Part shown: positions 33,930-42,266 of the stretch, piece after piece | Numbering within the stretch: the first letter of the stretch is position 1 | Layout of the letters: each line of letters starts with the position of its first letter | Assembly: GCF_029094525.1 (NCBI RefSeq) | Contig: NZ_CP119107.1 | Coordinates: forward strand, 3,286,001 to 3,350,000 | Direction: 5' to 3' | DNA: 64,000 nucleotides | Origin: Pullulanibacillus sp. KACC 23026 | Lineage (GTDB): Bacteria > Bacillota > Bacilli > Bacillales > Sporolactobacillaceae | Position numbers and translations under genes: made by a program | The notes under the pieces: model-generated | Databases searched by the model: none | What the model saw: the letters and a program-made list of their open reading frames with translations, nothing else | Told to the model about the DNA's origin: nothing

Positions 33930-34269
33930 GATTCGCTTTAAAGGTCTTCATGAAAGTTGGGCGAATGCCCCAGAGTCGTTCTCCATAATGTAAGCGCCCC
34001 TCTTTATCTCTGAACTTAACTCATGGAGGATAACAGCCAATCAAAATCAATGTAAGGATTCCAGGCTGTTGCCTTAATAGTGTATGTGGGCACTCAAAAA
34101 GGGTGAAGGGAATTGACAAGAGATCAAGCAAAAGAGACAGTAAAAAAACTCGTGTACTAATTGGCGTTCCAAAGCGTGAGAGAAAATCTAAAATAACAAC
34201 TTAACTAACCCTAATAATTAGCAGACAAAAGCTTGGGGGTGGGGGAGGGAGTGGTGGGTGGGAGAGGGA

Positions 34270-35268
34270 GTTTCTGGGATTTTTGGCTGACCTTTTGGGA
34301 TTTTTGGCCAAGCTTCTCGGATTTTTTAGCTAAGCTTCTCGGATTTTTTAGCGACCTTCTCGGATATATGGGGAACCTTCTTGGATTTTGCGCTCACACA
34401 TGCAGCTGGGGGTGAGCTTCTCAGATTTTTGGCTGACCTTTTAGGATTTTTGACAAACCTTCTCGGATTTTTTTGCGACCTTCTTGGATAAATGAACAAC
34501 CTTCTAGGAGTTTGCGCTCACGCATGCGGCTGGGGGTGAGCTTCTCAGATTTTTGGCTGACCTTTTAGGATTTTTGACAAACCTTCTCGGATTTTTTTGC
34601 GACCTTCTTGGATAAATGAACAACCTTCTAGGAGTTTGCGCTCACGCATGCGGCTGGGGGTGAGTTTCTCAGATTTTTGGCTGACCATTTAGGATTTTTG
34701 ACAAACCTTCTCGGATTTTTTTTGCGACCTTCTTAGATATATGGGGAACCTTCTTGGATTTTGCGCTCACGCATGGGGCCGAGGGTGAGCTTCTCAGATT
34801 TTTGGCTGACCTTTTAGGATTTTTGACAAACCTTCTCAGATTTTTTAGCGACCTTCTTAGATAAATGAGCAACCTTCTTGGATTTTGCGCTCCTGCATGC
34901 GGCTGGGGGTGAGCTTCTCAGATTTTTGGCTGACCTTTTAGGATTTTTGACAAACCTTCTCGGATTTTTTTGCGACCTTCTTGGATAAATGAACAACCTT
35001 CTCGGATTTTGCGCTCCTGCATACGGCCGGGGGTGAGCTTCTCAGATTTTTGGCTGACCTTTTAGGATTTTTGACAAACCTTCTCAGATTTTTTTGCGAC
35101 CTTCTTGGATAAATGAACAACCTTCTAGGATTTTGCGCTCCTGCATGCGGCTGGGGGTGAGCTTCTCAGATTTTTGGCTGACCTTTTAGGATTTTTGACA
35201 AACCTTCTCGGATTTTTTTGCGACCTTCTTGGATAAATGAACAACCTTCTAGGATTTTGCGCTCCTGC
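34270..35268. repeat. Nested tandem repeat: 8 units of ~124 bp built from 21-nt modules
   Basis: Unit landmarks (TCAGATTTTTGGCTGACC) fall at 34421, 34545, 34669, 34794, 34918, 35042 and 35166, a period of 124 (once 125); a longer divergent unit precedes them. Each unit has four 21-nt modules of the type CCTTCTNGGATTTTTNNNNAN and a 40-nt fifth module ending in GCGCTC-TGCATGCGGCTGGGGGTGA. As 124 is not a multiple of 3, reading frames shift in every unit, so it is not coding. One strand is purine-rich. It lies between the ricA terminator and the cotE promoter. Confidence 0.95.
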
Positions 35269-35334
35269 TTGATGTTTAACCGGAAAACTTCCGCTTATTT
35301 TTTGGTCTAGGAAGAACGATCTCATTTATGGAAT

Positions 35335-35361
35335 GAAACGAGAGAACCGTCCCCGCGTTTC
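35335..35361. repeat. REP-like 27-bp imperfect palindrome, copy 1
   Basis: Starts GAAACGAGAGAACCGTCCCC and ends GCGTTTC. The ends GAAACG/CGTTTC pair. It is one of four copies around ricA-miaB; here the GAGAACCGTCCCC orientation is on the plus strand. Confidence 0.8.
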
Positions 35362-35378
35362 GAACTAGTTTATGAAAT

Positions 35379-35405
35379 GAAACGGGAGAACCGTCCCCGC
35401 GTTTC
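35379..35405. repeat. REP-like 27-bp imperfect palindrome, copy 2
   Basis: Starts GAAACGGGAGAACCGTCCCC and ends GCGTTTC. Same orientation as copy 1, 44 bases on. It differs from copy 1 at one base. Confidence 0.8.
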
Positions 35406-35431
35406 ACTCTGCGTTTCACTGCCACTCGCAC

Positions 35432-35463
35432 AAAAAAAACCTGCTGAGTGGTCTCAGCAGGTT
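35432..35463 (-). terminator. ricA terminator enclosing the stop codon
   Basis: Perfect 11-bp stem AACCTGCTGAG/CTCAGCAGGTT with a 4-base loop, then TTTTTTTG on the minus strand. The ricA TGA (35454-35456) and its last codons lie in the 5' arm. Confidence 0.85.
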
Positions 35464-35888
35464 GATCCTGGGGCTTGTGCTTTTATGGCTGAACCGGTTT
35501 GGTTTGATAGCACATCGCCTCCTGTAGAAAGTAATATTTCATCGGTTACTTTATTTGAAATAGTTATGGAGATAAACTGTAAGAGGTCATTGACATCTGC
35601 TTGTGATTGTTTAAATTCTTGAACGATTGGAATCTCATCAAGTTCTTTCATTAATTGGTTGAGCTTTTCTTCATTTTGCCTCAATGCTTCTTCTTTACCG
35701 TAATGCTGAAGATTAATGGATTCTTTTTGAAGCAGCTTAATCCGCCGAATCAGCTGTTGAACCTTCTCGTTTTCATTAATCTGCGCTTCAGCACGTTTAA
35801 AGAAATCCACTTCGTCTGTTTCGGCTAACAATTTGGCTAATTCATTGGCTTTATCAATAATGGCCTCTCGACTAAATTTTTCAGTCAT
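35454..35888 (-). CDS. ricA: RicA (YmcA), subunit of the RicAFT complex
   Basis: 144-aa helical protein. [20 protein letters not shown] near residue 26 and [14 protein letters not shown] near 90 match B. subtilis YmcA, as does the [17 protein letters not shown] tail. With RicF and RicT it binds RNase Y and Fe-S clusters and affects mRNA maturation, biofilm formation, competence and sporulation. A single cysteine stands at the very C-terminus (GSTC), near the Cys position in B. subtilis. It overlaps miaB by 4 bases. RNase Y is encoded 6.4 kb away. Confidence 0.93.
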   Translation of the reverse strand: MTEKFSREAIIDKANELAKLLAETDEVDFFKRAEAQINENEKVQQLIRRIKLLQKESINLQHYGKEEALRQNEEKLNQLMKELDEIPIVQEFKQSQADVNDLLQFISITISNKVTDEILLSTGGDVLSNQTGSAIKAQAPGSTC

Positions 35889-37393
35889 TGATTGACAACC
35901 TCCGCCTCTTCCACTAATTCACCGTCTAAGCTCCATGTTTTTGTTTGAACAATACGTACATTGACTAATTCGCCAATTAACGTTTTTGGACCTTTGAAGT
36001 TCACGAGTTTATTCATACGTGTATGCCCGGATAAAACCTCTTCATTTTTCTTACTTGGTCCTTCAACCAATACCTCTACGATTTGCCCTTCTAAGCGTTG
36101 GTTGCTCTTTAGGGCATGCTCATTGACAACCTTATTTAAACGCTGAAGACGTTCTTTCTTGACCTCAAGCGAGACGTTGTCTGTCATTTTTGCCGCTGGT
36201 GTACCCGGTCTTGGTGAATAGATAAACGTATAAGCTCCATCGAATTCACATTCTTCAACAAGTGAAAGTGTATCTTGGAACTGCTCCTCGGTTTCGTTTG
36301 GATAGCCCACAATAATATCCGTTGTAAAAGAAGCATGAGGAATGGCTTTCTTCAACTTATGGAAAAGCTCCAGATATTTCTCACGAGAATAGTTACGTCC
36401 CATGATCTTGAGAACATCAGAGTTCCCTGATTGGACAGGAAGATGGATGTGCTCAACTAAATTGCCGCCTTTTGCAAGCACGTCAATAAGATCATCAGTA
36501 AAATCCCATGGATGACTTGTTGTAAAACGAACGCGCGGAATCCCAATATGGCGAATATCATCCATTAATTGACTTAATCGATATGTCCCATCGTTAAGAT
36601 CCTTCCCGTACGCATTCACGTTTTGACCAAGCAAGGTCACTTCTTTATAGCCTTGACGCGCAAGTTCTCGGACTTCATCAATGATTTCTTGCGGATGACG
36701 ACTGCGTTCCTTCCCTCTTGTATAAGGAACAATGCAATACGTACAGAACTTGTCACAACCGTACATAATGTTCACCCATGCTCGAATGTTGCCTTTACGT
36801 GCCTTCGGAAGGTTTTCAATGACGTCCCCTTCCTTTGACCACACTTCAAGCACCATCTCTTTACTTAAGAGAGCTTCCTTCAACAGTTGAGGGAGACGAT
36901 GAATATTATGGGTACCAAAAATCAAATCGACGTGCTGATGCTTTTCTAAAATGCGATTAACAACGGCCTCCTCTTGAGCCATACAGCCGCAAACCCCTAC
37001 AATAAGATCCGGATTCTCTGTTTTGTATGCTTTTAAGTGGCCGATTTCACCAAACACCTTGTTCTCTGCATTTTCTCGAATCGCACACGTATTCAAAAGA
37101 ATAATGTCTGCTTCTTCTTCCAGTTCAGTCGACGTATAGCCGATCTCTTCTAATATACCTGCCATCACTTCTGTATCATGCTCGTTCATTTGACAGCCGT
37201 AAGTTCGTATTAAAAAGTGCTTTCCTTCACCGATATTTTTCATATCCTCTGGAATGGAAAAATCACTTAAATGTTGTACCGTATTTTTGCGACGACGTCT
37301 CGCCTCTTTTAAATTAGGCGCTTGGAACGTATGTTGGAAATAGGTGGAATAATCCTTCTCTTTTTTCGAATCCAACCCGTTCCCTCCTTCCAC
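35885..37393 (-). CDS. miaB: tRNA methylthiotransferase MiaB
   Basis: 502-aa radical-SAM enzyme that adds a methylthio group to i6A37 in tRNA. The N-terminal UPF0004 domain has [13 protein letters not shown] near residue 64, NTCAIRENA near 100 and GVCGCMAQE near 134, supplying three Fe-S cysteines. The radical-SAM motif is [19 protein letters not shown] near 210 (Cys-x3-Cys-x2-Cys). A C-terminal TRAM domain covers ~440-500. The N-terminal extension of ~60 residues before the domain is typical of Bacillus YmcB. It is the first gene of miaB-ricA. Confidence 0.96.
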   Translation of the reverse strand: MEGGNGLDSKKEKDYSTYFQHTFQAPNLKEARRRRKNTVQHLSDFSIPEDMKNIGEGKHFLIRTYGCQMNEHDTEVMAGILEEIGYTSTELEEEADIILLNTCAIRENAENKVFGEIGHLKAYKTENPDLIVGVCGCMAQEEAVVNRILEKHQHVDLIFGTHNIHRLPQLLKEALLSKEMVLEVWSKEGDVIENLPKARKGNIRAWVNIMYGCDKFCTYCIVPYTRGKERSRHPQEIIDEVRELARQGYKEVTLLGQNVNAYGKDLNDGTYRLSQLMDDIRHIGIPRVRFTTSHPWDFTDDLIDVLAKGGNLVEHIHLPVQSGNSDVLKIMGRNYSREKYLELFHKLKKAIPHASFTTDIIVGYPNETEEQFQDTLSLVEECEFDGAYTFIYSPRPGTPAAKMTDNVSLEVKKERLQRLNKVVNEHALKSNQRLEGQIVEVLVEGPSKKNEEVLSGHTRMNKLVNFKGPKTLIGELVNVRIVQTKTWSLDGELVEEAEVVNQ

Positions 37394-37503
37394 TCATCAA
37401 TATAGTAAAAACAAAACAAATTACCCAACCAATCAATTACTAGAATGCTCATTCACTCAAACTCTTTTAATTATACCATAGGCACTAGATAATGTTAACG
37501 AAT

Positions 37504-37530
37504 GAAACGGAGGGACGGTTCTCCCGTTTC
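37504..37530. repeat. REP-like 27-bp imperfect palindrome, copy 3
   Basis: Starts GAAACGGAGGGACGGTTCTC and ends CCGTTTC. It is inverted relative to copies 1 and 2. Confidence 0.8.
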
Positions 37531-37554
37531 ACTTTTAAACCAAGGATTGCCCTC

Positions 37555-37581
37555 GAAACGCGGGGACGGTTCTCCCGTTTC
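37555..37581. repeat. REP-like 27-bp imperfect palindrome, copy 4
   Basis: Starts GAAACGCGGGGACGGTTCTC and ends CCGTTTC. It is the exact reverse complement of copy 2. Confidence 0.85.
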
Positions 37582-37631
37582 ATAAGAGAGGCGACCCTTC
37601 TAGGAAAGGGTGTAACGTTCCCTAACTTGCA

Positions 37632-37671
37632 AAAAGACAACCTTCCGTGCGTGCTCCATGAAAGGTTGTCT
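37632..37671 (-). terminator. Dipeptidase terminator
   Basis: Stem AGACAACCTT/AAGGTTGTCT, 17-base loop, then TTTTTG on the minus strand. Confidence 0.8.
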
Positions 37672-37704
37672 AGTTTGCGGTCATTCAACTGGTTGGTTCC
37701 CGGG

Positions 37705-38634
37705 TTATTCCGGTAAATGGTTCACAAAATGCTGATAGAGCATTCCATGAACATCCTCTTCAGAATACCGCTTTAACAATTCATTGATTAAGTTTGGGTA
37801 TTGGCCGAAGTTGGATAGGTTTTCAGGCGTCGTTTCAATCCCATCAAAGTCAGAGCCAAAGCCCAAATTTTTCATTCCCCCAAGAGACGCAATATGTTCA
37901 ACATGCCTTAAGACATCATCAATGGTCGCTTTCCCTGTTGGGGTTAAAAAATCAGGAACAAAGGTGACGCCAATCATGCCGTCTCGTTTAATAAGAGCTG
38001 TAATTTGCTTATCTGACAGATTACGCGGATGGTCGCAAAAAACTTTACAATTGCTGTGAGAGGCAATGGGAAATTCCGCATCCTGCATCACATCCCAAAA
38101 TCCGGCCTCGGATAAGTGAGAGACATCGGTCCATACCTTAAATCGATTGTTTTCACGTACGACCTCACGACCAAAATCCGTTAATCCAGCACCGCGTGAT
38201 TCCTTCGCCCCATCCGCTACGGCATTGCTTGCATTCCAGGTCAGACCGACATTTTTGACTCCTAATTGAAAGAGCGTCCGCAGCTTAACCAAATCTCGCC
38301 CGATAGCGTCACAGCCTTCTAAAGTCAGCATCGCACCGACTTCGTTCGGCTGTAAATGGTCAATATCCTTCTTCGTTCGAACCGGCTTTAAGTTAGGCTG
38401 TTTGTCCAAGACTTCGTTATAAAAAAGATCGACCATATTCAGCACTTTTGTGAATTTCAACTCTTGAGGGACGGTGTCTGACACAAAAAGAGCAAACAAC
38501 TGAACCTTGGCGCCTGCTTCCTCTAACCGACTCATGTTGATATGTAAATCCTCACTGGATTGAAATGAAAGGGAGGGGTCATTTTCCAAACGAAACAGCA
38601 CATCGCAATGCGCATCAAAAATAGGGAGCATCAT
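37705..38634 (-). CDS. Membrane-dipeptidase family (M19) metallopeptidase
   Basis: 309-aa zinc dipeptidase of the renal-dipeptidase family, cytoplasmic (no signal peptide). Metal ligands expected at FDAHCD near residue 6, LEGCDAIG near 104 (Glu), and SHSNCKVFCDHPRNL near 195 (His); GFGSDFDGIE near 253 is also a family motif. It should cleave dipeptides. It stands alone, between spoVS and miaB-ricA, with its own terminator; B. subtilis does not have it at this locus as far as I recall. Confidence 0.88.
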   Translation of the reverse strand: MMLPIFDAHCDVLFRLENDPSLSFQSSEDLHINMSRLEEAGAKVQLFALFVSDTVPQELKFTKVLNMVDLFYNEVLDKQPNLKPVRTKKDIDHLQPNEVGAMLTLEGCDAIGRDLVKLRTLFQLGVKNVGLTWNASNAVADGAKESRGAGLTDFGREVVRENNRFKVWTDVSHLSEAGFWDVMQDAEFPIASHSNCKVFCDHPRNLSDKQITALIKRDGMIGVTFVPDFLTPTGKATIDDVLRHVEHIASLGGMKNLGFGSDFDGIETTPENLSNFGQYPNLINELLKRYSEEDVHGMLYQHFVNHLPE

Positions 38635-38733
38635 TTATCGCCCTTTCGTATTTTGTTAATCTTTAGAATTTTTTATCCTATAAGTTCATCTTACCATATT
38701 CTCAAACGACGTCTCAATGAATGCCACCAAAAA

Positions 38734-38770
38734 TAAAAAGCCTCCTTGTTCATAGCGAACAAACAGGCTT
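38734..38770 (-). terminator. spoVS terminator
   Basis: Arms AAGCCTCCTTGTTC and GAACAAACAGGCTT pair with a small internal mismatch, then TTTTTATTTTT on the minus strand. Confidence 0.8.
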
Positions 38771-38785
38771 GCCTTCGATTAAGAG

Positions 38786-39046
38786 TTAACGAGGTTCAAC
38801 GATCAATTTAATCGCTGTCCGTTCTTCCCCCTCAATCAGGATATCCGTAAAGGCTGGAATACAAATGAGATCAACACCACTGGGTGCAACAAATCCTCTT
38901 GAAATCGCTACTGCTTTCACCGCTTGATTAATTGCGCCTGCACCAATGGCTTGAATTTCGGCTGAACCACGCTCACGAAGAACACCCGCTAGCGCGCCAG
39001 CAACTGAATTCGGGTTCGACTTTGCTGAAACTTTTAATATATCCAT
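38786..39046 (-). CDS. spoVS: SpoVS stage V sporulation protein
   Basis: 86-aa protein, the canonical length, nearly invariant across Bacilli: MDILKVSAKSNPNSVAGALA, then VLRERGSAEIQAIGAGAINQ and ending IKLIVEPR. It has an Alba-like fold, and in B. subtilis it affects engulfment and coat assembly. AAGGAGG lies 6-7 bases before the ATG. A sigma-H promoter is visible upstream. Confidence 0.97.
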   Translation of the reverse strand: MDILKVSAKSNPNSVAGALAGVLRERGSAEIQAIGAGAINQAVKAVAISRGFVAPSGVDLICIPAFTDILIEGEERTAIKLIVEPR

Positions 39047-39082
39047 TTCCGTTCCTCCTTAAGGGTGATCTCGTAAATATGT

Positions 39083-39112
39083 ATATTCCCTATTGGAGAG
39101 AGGTATTCCTTC
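39083..39112 (-). promoter_or_regulatory. Sigma-H promoter of spoVS
   Basis: On the minus strand GAAGGAATA (39104-39112), 12 bases, AGGGAATAT (39083-39091). This fits the sigma-H consensus RNAGGAWWW-N11/12-RNNGAATWW at every position. spoVS is sigma-H-dependent in B. subtilis. Confidence 0.8.
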
Positions 39113-39138
39113 TTTCATTCATAAAACATTTTAAGGCT

Positions 39139-39933
39139 TCACTCATCAAACGGATGGTCATCATTAATCAGCTTTCTCTGGATTTTAGTTGCTTTTCCGG
39201 TTTCCGGATTCACATCAATAATGACAGCAGCTAATTGCCCAGGACCTGCCTCACTTTCAAAGCGGGTAGGCATTGCCGTTATAAATCGATTAATGATCGT
39301 ATCACGATTAACGCCAATGATCCCATTATACGGACCCGTCATACCGACATCCGTTACATAGGCTGTTCCATCAGGTAAAACACGCTCATCCGCAGTCGGA
39401 ACATGGGTATGCGTACCGACAACTGCAGACACTCTTCCATCTAAATACCAGCCCATCGCCAATTTCTCGCTCGTTGCTTCAGCATGGAAGTCTACAAATA
39501 GAATAGGGGTTCGCTTGCGAGCCTCTTCAATCAAAGCATCCGCTTTTTTAAAAGGACAATCAATGGCCGGGAGAAACACGCGTCCCTGCAGATTAATAAC
39601 AGCCACCTCTTGTCCATTAAAATTAACGTAAACAATCCCGTTTCCCGGTGTCTCCTCAGGAAAATTAGCCGGTCGGACCATACGCTTGGCATCCTCAATA
39701 AACTCGAAAATGGCTTTGTTATCCCAAGTATGATTGCCCATTGTGATAACATCTGCCCCTTGAGTCATTAAAAATTTATAAATTTCTTCTGTAATCCCTC
39801 TCCCACCTGCTGCATTTTCCCCATTTACAATCGTCAAAGAGGGACGATATTTACTTTTAAGTCGAGGCAAATACGTTTGGATCATTTGCCTTCCTGTTTT
39901 GCCATAGACATCTCCAACAAACAAAAATCGCAT
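39139..39933 (-). CDS. ymdB: YmdB metallophosphodiesterase
   Basis: About 264-aa phosphodiesterase that in B. subtilis hydrolyses 2',3'-cyclic nucleotides and shifts the choice between motility and biofilm. Metal-binding motifs are FVGDVYG near the start, NGENAAGGRGIT near 40, TMGNHTWDNK near 66, DFHAEATSEK near 150 and GTHTHVPTADER near 175. The frame opens at 39963, but ATG 39933 matches the family N-terminus and has AAGGA upstream. ymdB lies just upstream of spoVS, as in B. subtilis. Confidence 0.95.
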   Translation of the reverse strand: MRFLFVGDVYGKTGRQMIQTYLPRLKSKYRPSLTIVNGENAAGGRGITEEIYKFLMTQGADVITMGNHTWDNKAIFEFIEDAKRMVRPANFPEETPGNGIVYVNFNGQEVAVINLQGRVFLPAIDCPFKKADALIEEARKRTPILFVDFHAEATSEKLAMGWYLDGRVSAVVGTHTHVPTADERVLPDGTAYVTDVGMTGPYNGIIGVNRDTIINRFITAMPTRFESEAGPGQLAAVIIDVNPETGKATKIQRKLINDDHPFDE

Positions 39934-40068
39934 CCAATAACCATCCTTAAAAATGAAGTTCATACGTTCACTAACTTCAAGATACTTAAATTAAATTTTT
40001 GAATTCCTATTAGTAAGTATAACCCATTGAACGGTTTTTGTCCCTAACAGCGGTGAAGGCATCCGTTC

Positions 40069-41016
40069 TCATACAATATCTCTTTTTTGAAAAACCACTA
40101 TAGATAGTCCAATGAAAACGACAAAATAAGCGAGCAAAATAAAGAGGGAAAAGCTTAAAGTCATCCCTTGCACAGGAGGCGTCCCTTCAACATATTGGTA
40201 TAAATCAGTATTAGTAAAAAAGACATATTTAACATAATTCTGGTCAAACGAGCTTAGAAGATTTGTAATCAGCGAACCGGCATATTGAATAATAATGCTT
40301 AAAGCAATGGCCAATGCATTGCTCTTAAATAAAGTTGACAGCATAAAGGCAAAGGTCGCAATCATGACCACACCGATAAAATTGGAACCAAAGTATTGAA
40401 CAAAGTGAGTTAATATCGATACATCTCGGACATCCGAATTTTGAATATAGACATAATGTGTTGACATATCGCCGAAACCAAATACGATGACACCAAGTAA
40501 AAACGACAGGATAATTAATAGCAGATACAGAACCAAGGCATTAAATAAGACTGAAACGTATTTGGATAAAAGAATCTTCCATCTTTGTATGGGTCTCATC
40601 GTCACTAATTTAATGGTTCCCCATGAAAATTCTTGTGAAACAATGCTTGAAGCAATGATGATAATAAAGATTGTCAAAAGCGTTGAGAAGCCTAAAGTGG
40701 ATTGGACAAACCCCAGCGACGTATTGGCATTTAGAGGCGGAACGTCATTTTTTAAACGATACTGGTCAATCTTAATTTCATTTTTATATTGATCATTCAG
40801 TGGTTTAAATTGATTAGAGTCCATCGCTTCTTGGTCTTTTTTTATTTGACTGTTCGTCTCCGCCTTCCAATCGTTTGACTTTCCGCTCGTTGTTTTCAAT
40901 GTCACCACTAGCGAAAGAACAAGTGTCACGATAAGGATCGCGACCATAATCCACAGCAGCTTCCGTTTATAAAGTTTCATATTTTCATTTTGAACTAAAC
41001 GTATAAAAGCATTCAT
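40069..41016 (-). CDS. ABC-2 type transporter permease
   Basis: 315-aa permease with six hydrophobic segments and a large extracellular loop (about residues 40-105) between the first two. EFSWGTIKLVTMRPIQRWK near 128 is the coupling region of BcrB-like permeases. It pairs with the ATPase encoded just upstream (4-base overlap). The substrate is unknown; peptides or lipids are common for this class. It sits between rny and ymdB, where B. subtilis has no such pair, so it is probably an insertion. Confidence 0.85.
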   Translation of the reverse strand: MNAFIRLVQNENMKLYKRKLLWIMVAILIVTLVLSLVVTLKTTSGKSNDWKAETNSQIKKDQEAMDSNQFKPLNDQYKNEIKIDQYRLKNDVPPLNANTSLGFVQSTLGFSTLLTIFIIIIASSIVSQEFSWGTIKLVTMRPIQRWKILLSKYVSVLFNALVLYLLLIILSFLLGVIVFGFGDMSTHYVYIQNSDVRDVSILTHFVQYFGSNFIGVVMIATFAFMLSTLFKSNALAIALSIIIQYAGSLITNLLSSFDQNYVKYVFFTNTDLYQYVEGTPPVQGMTLSFSLFILLAYFVVFIGLSIVVFQKRDIV

Positions 41017-41936
41017 CGCTGGTCACCCACTTTTTCTGTTGTCATCTGAAGAAACCGCTCCTCAAGGGATTCTCTTACTAGAGAAACGGTATAGACATCC
41101 AAGTTCTGTTCCATCATTTGTCGATGAAATGCCGGCAGGTCTTCGAAGGACAATGACACCATCCATGTATCCTCTTTCTGCTCGATAACCGGAATGTTTC
41201 TTTCTTGCAAAAACAACGCTACCTTGTCAGTTGGGGTCGCCTGAAGAGCAATCGTCACCTTCTCCTTCCTTTCATCACGATGAACTTCTTCGGTATCCGT
41301 TATCTGTCCCTTTTGGATGATAATGATTCGATCGCATAATAATTCGATTTCAGCCAAGAGATGACTCGATACAAAAATGGTCATCCCATGTTCTTTAGCA
41401 AGTTTTCTTAAATATTCCCGGACTTCTCTTATTCCTGAAGGATCCAAACCGTTTGTAGGCTCATCCAAAATTAAGAGCTCCGGAGACGTAAGAATCGCTT
41501 GAGCAATGCCAAGCCGTTGCCTCATCCCTAATGAATAAGTTTTCACCTTCTGATGAATAGCATCGGTTAACCCCACTAACTTTGTAACTTCCACAATGCG
41601 TTCTTTATTAATGGGTCCTGTCATTCTCTGAAAATGGAGCAGATTATCATAACCAGTTAAGAACTTATATAACTCTGGCGTCTCAATAATTCCCCCAACA
41701 TAGTTTAATGCCTGTTCTTTATTTGTTTTAACACTATATCCATTTATTTTGACATCGCCTTCCGTGATCGCCATATGGCCGACCATCATACGCATCGTTG
41801 TTGTCTTTCCCGCTCCATTCGGTCCTAAAAATCCAACAATCTCTCCTTTCTTTATTTCTAGATTTAATCGGTCAACAACTGTTTTCTTTCCAATCCGTTT
41901 CGTTAAATTTTCAAGTTTGCAAATAACCTCACTCAT
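41013..41936 (-). CDS. BcrA-type ABC transporter ATP-binding protein
   Basis: 307-aa ATPase. Walker A is GPNGAGKTTTMRM near residue 39, the signature YSLGMRQRLGIAQA near 135, Walker B LLILDEPTNGLDP near 155 and the switch His in VSSHLL near 190. The C-terminal ~80 residues form the extension of drug/bacitracin-type exporters. It overlaps the permease start by 4 bases, so both make one exporter. About 330 non-coding bases separate it from rny. No two-component system is nearby. Confidence 0.88.
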   Translation of the reverse strand: MSEVICKLENLTKRIGKKTVVDRLNLEIKKGEIVGFLGPNGAGKTTTMRMMVGHMAITEGDVKINGYSVKTNKEQALNYVGGIIETPELYKFLTGYDNLLHFQRMTGPINKERIVEVTKLVGLTDAIHQKVKTYSLGMRQRLGIAQAILTSPELLILDEPTNGLDPSGIREVREYLRKLAKEHGMTIFVSSHLLAEIELLCDRIIIIQKGQITDTEEVHRDERKEKVTIALQATPTDKVALFLQERNIPVIEQKEDTWMVSLSFEDLPAFHRQMMEQNLDVYTVSLVRESLEERFLQMTTEKVGDQR

Positions 41937-42223
41937 CGCACATCACTCACTTTACAAAGTCTGTTTTGTGAATCTTATTGATTATGAATCCTAATTTCCT
42001 TGAATAAGCTATTTAAAGCAACTCGATTTAGTAAAGCGGACAAGGTGTTTTCCCTACCAGGATTCAAAAGCCAATAACCGCCACTTATAGTAAGTCTATT
42101 TTCGAAAAGCTTTATTGTTAGTTACTCAGGAACTAATATAATAACAACAAAACAACCATCACTTTCTACTTAATACGAAATAGTCACTTAAAGGTTTCAA
42201 ATGATTAGAAAATAATTCCAATA

Positions 42224-42264
42224 AAAAAACACCTTTGCTAATTACCAACAAAGGTGTTTTTTTA
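42224..42264 (-). terminator. rny terminator
   Basis: Perfect 11-bp stem AAACACCTTTG/CAAAGGTGTTT with 11-base loop, then TTTTTTTATT on the minus strand. Confidence 0.9.
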
Positions 42265-42266
42265 TT

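Noticed and set aside
34100-34205. Short basic ORF (GTG start, ...KTRVLIGVPKRERKSK...) upstream of the repeat array
   Set aside because: The start has no clear ribosome-binding site, two other frames there look equally peptide-like, and no family is recognised.
34233-34415. 60-aa Trp/Phe-rich ORF on the plus strand
   Set aside because: It is a reading of the first repeat unit; later units break the frame.
34669-35325. Several overlapping 60-67-aa Lys/Arg-rich ORFs on the minus strand
   Set aside because: They are the same translation of the 124-bp tandem repeat, out of phase in each unit, with no ribosome-binding site. They reflect the A/G-rich strand, not genes.
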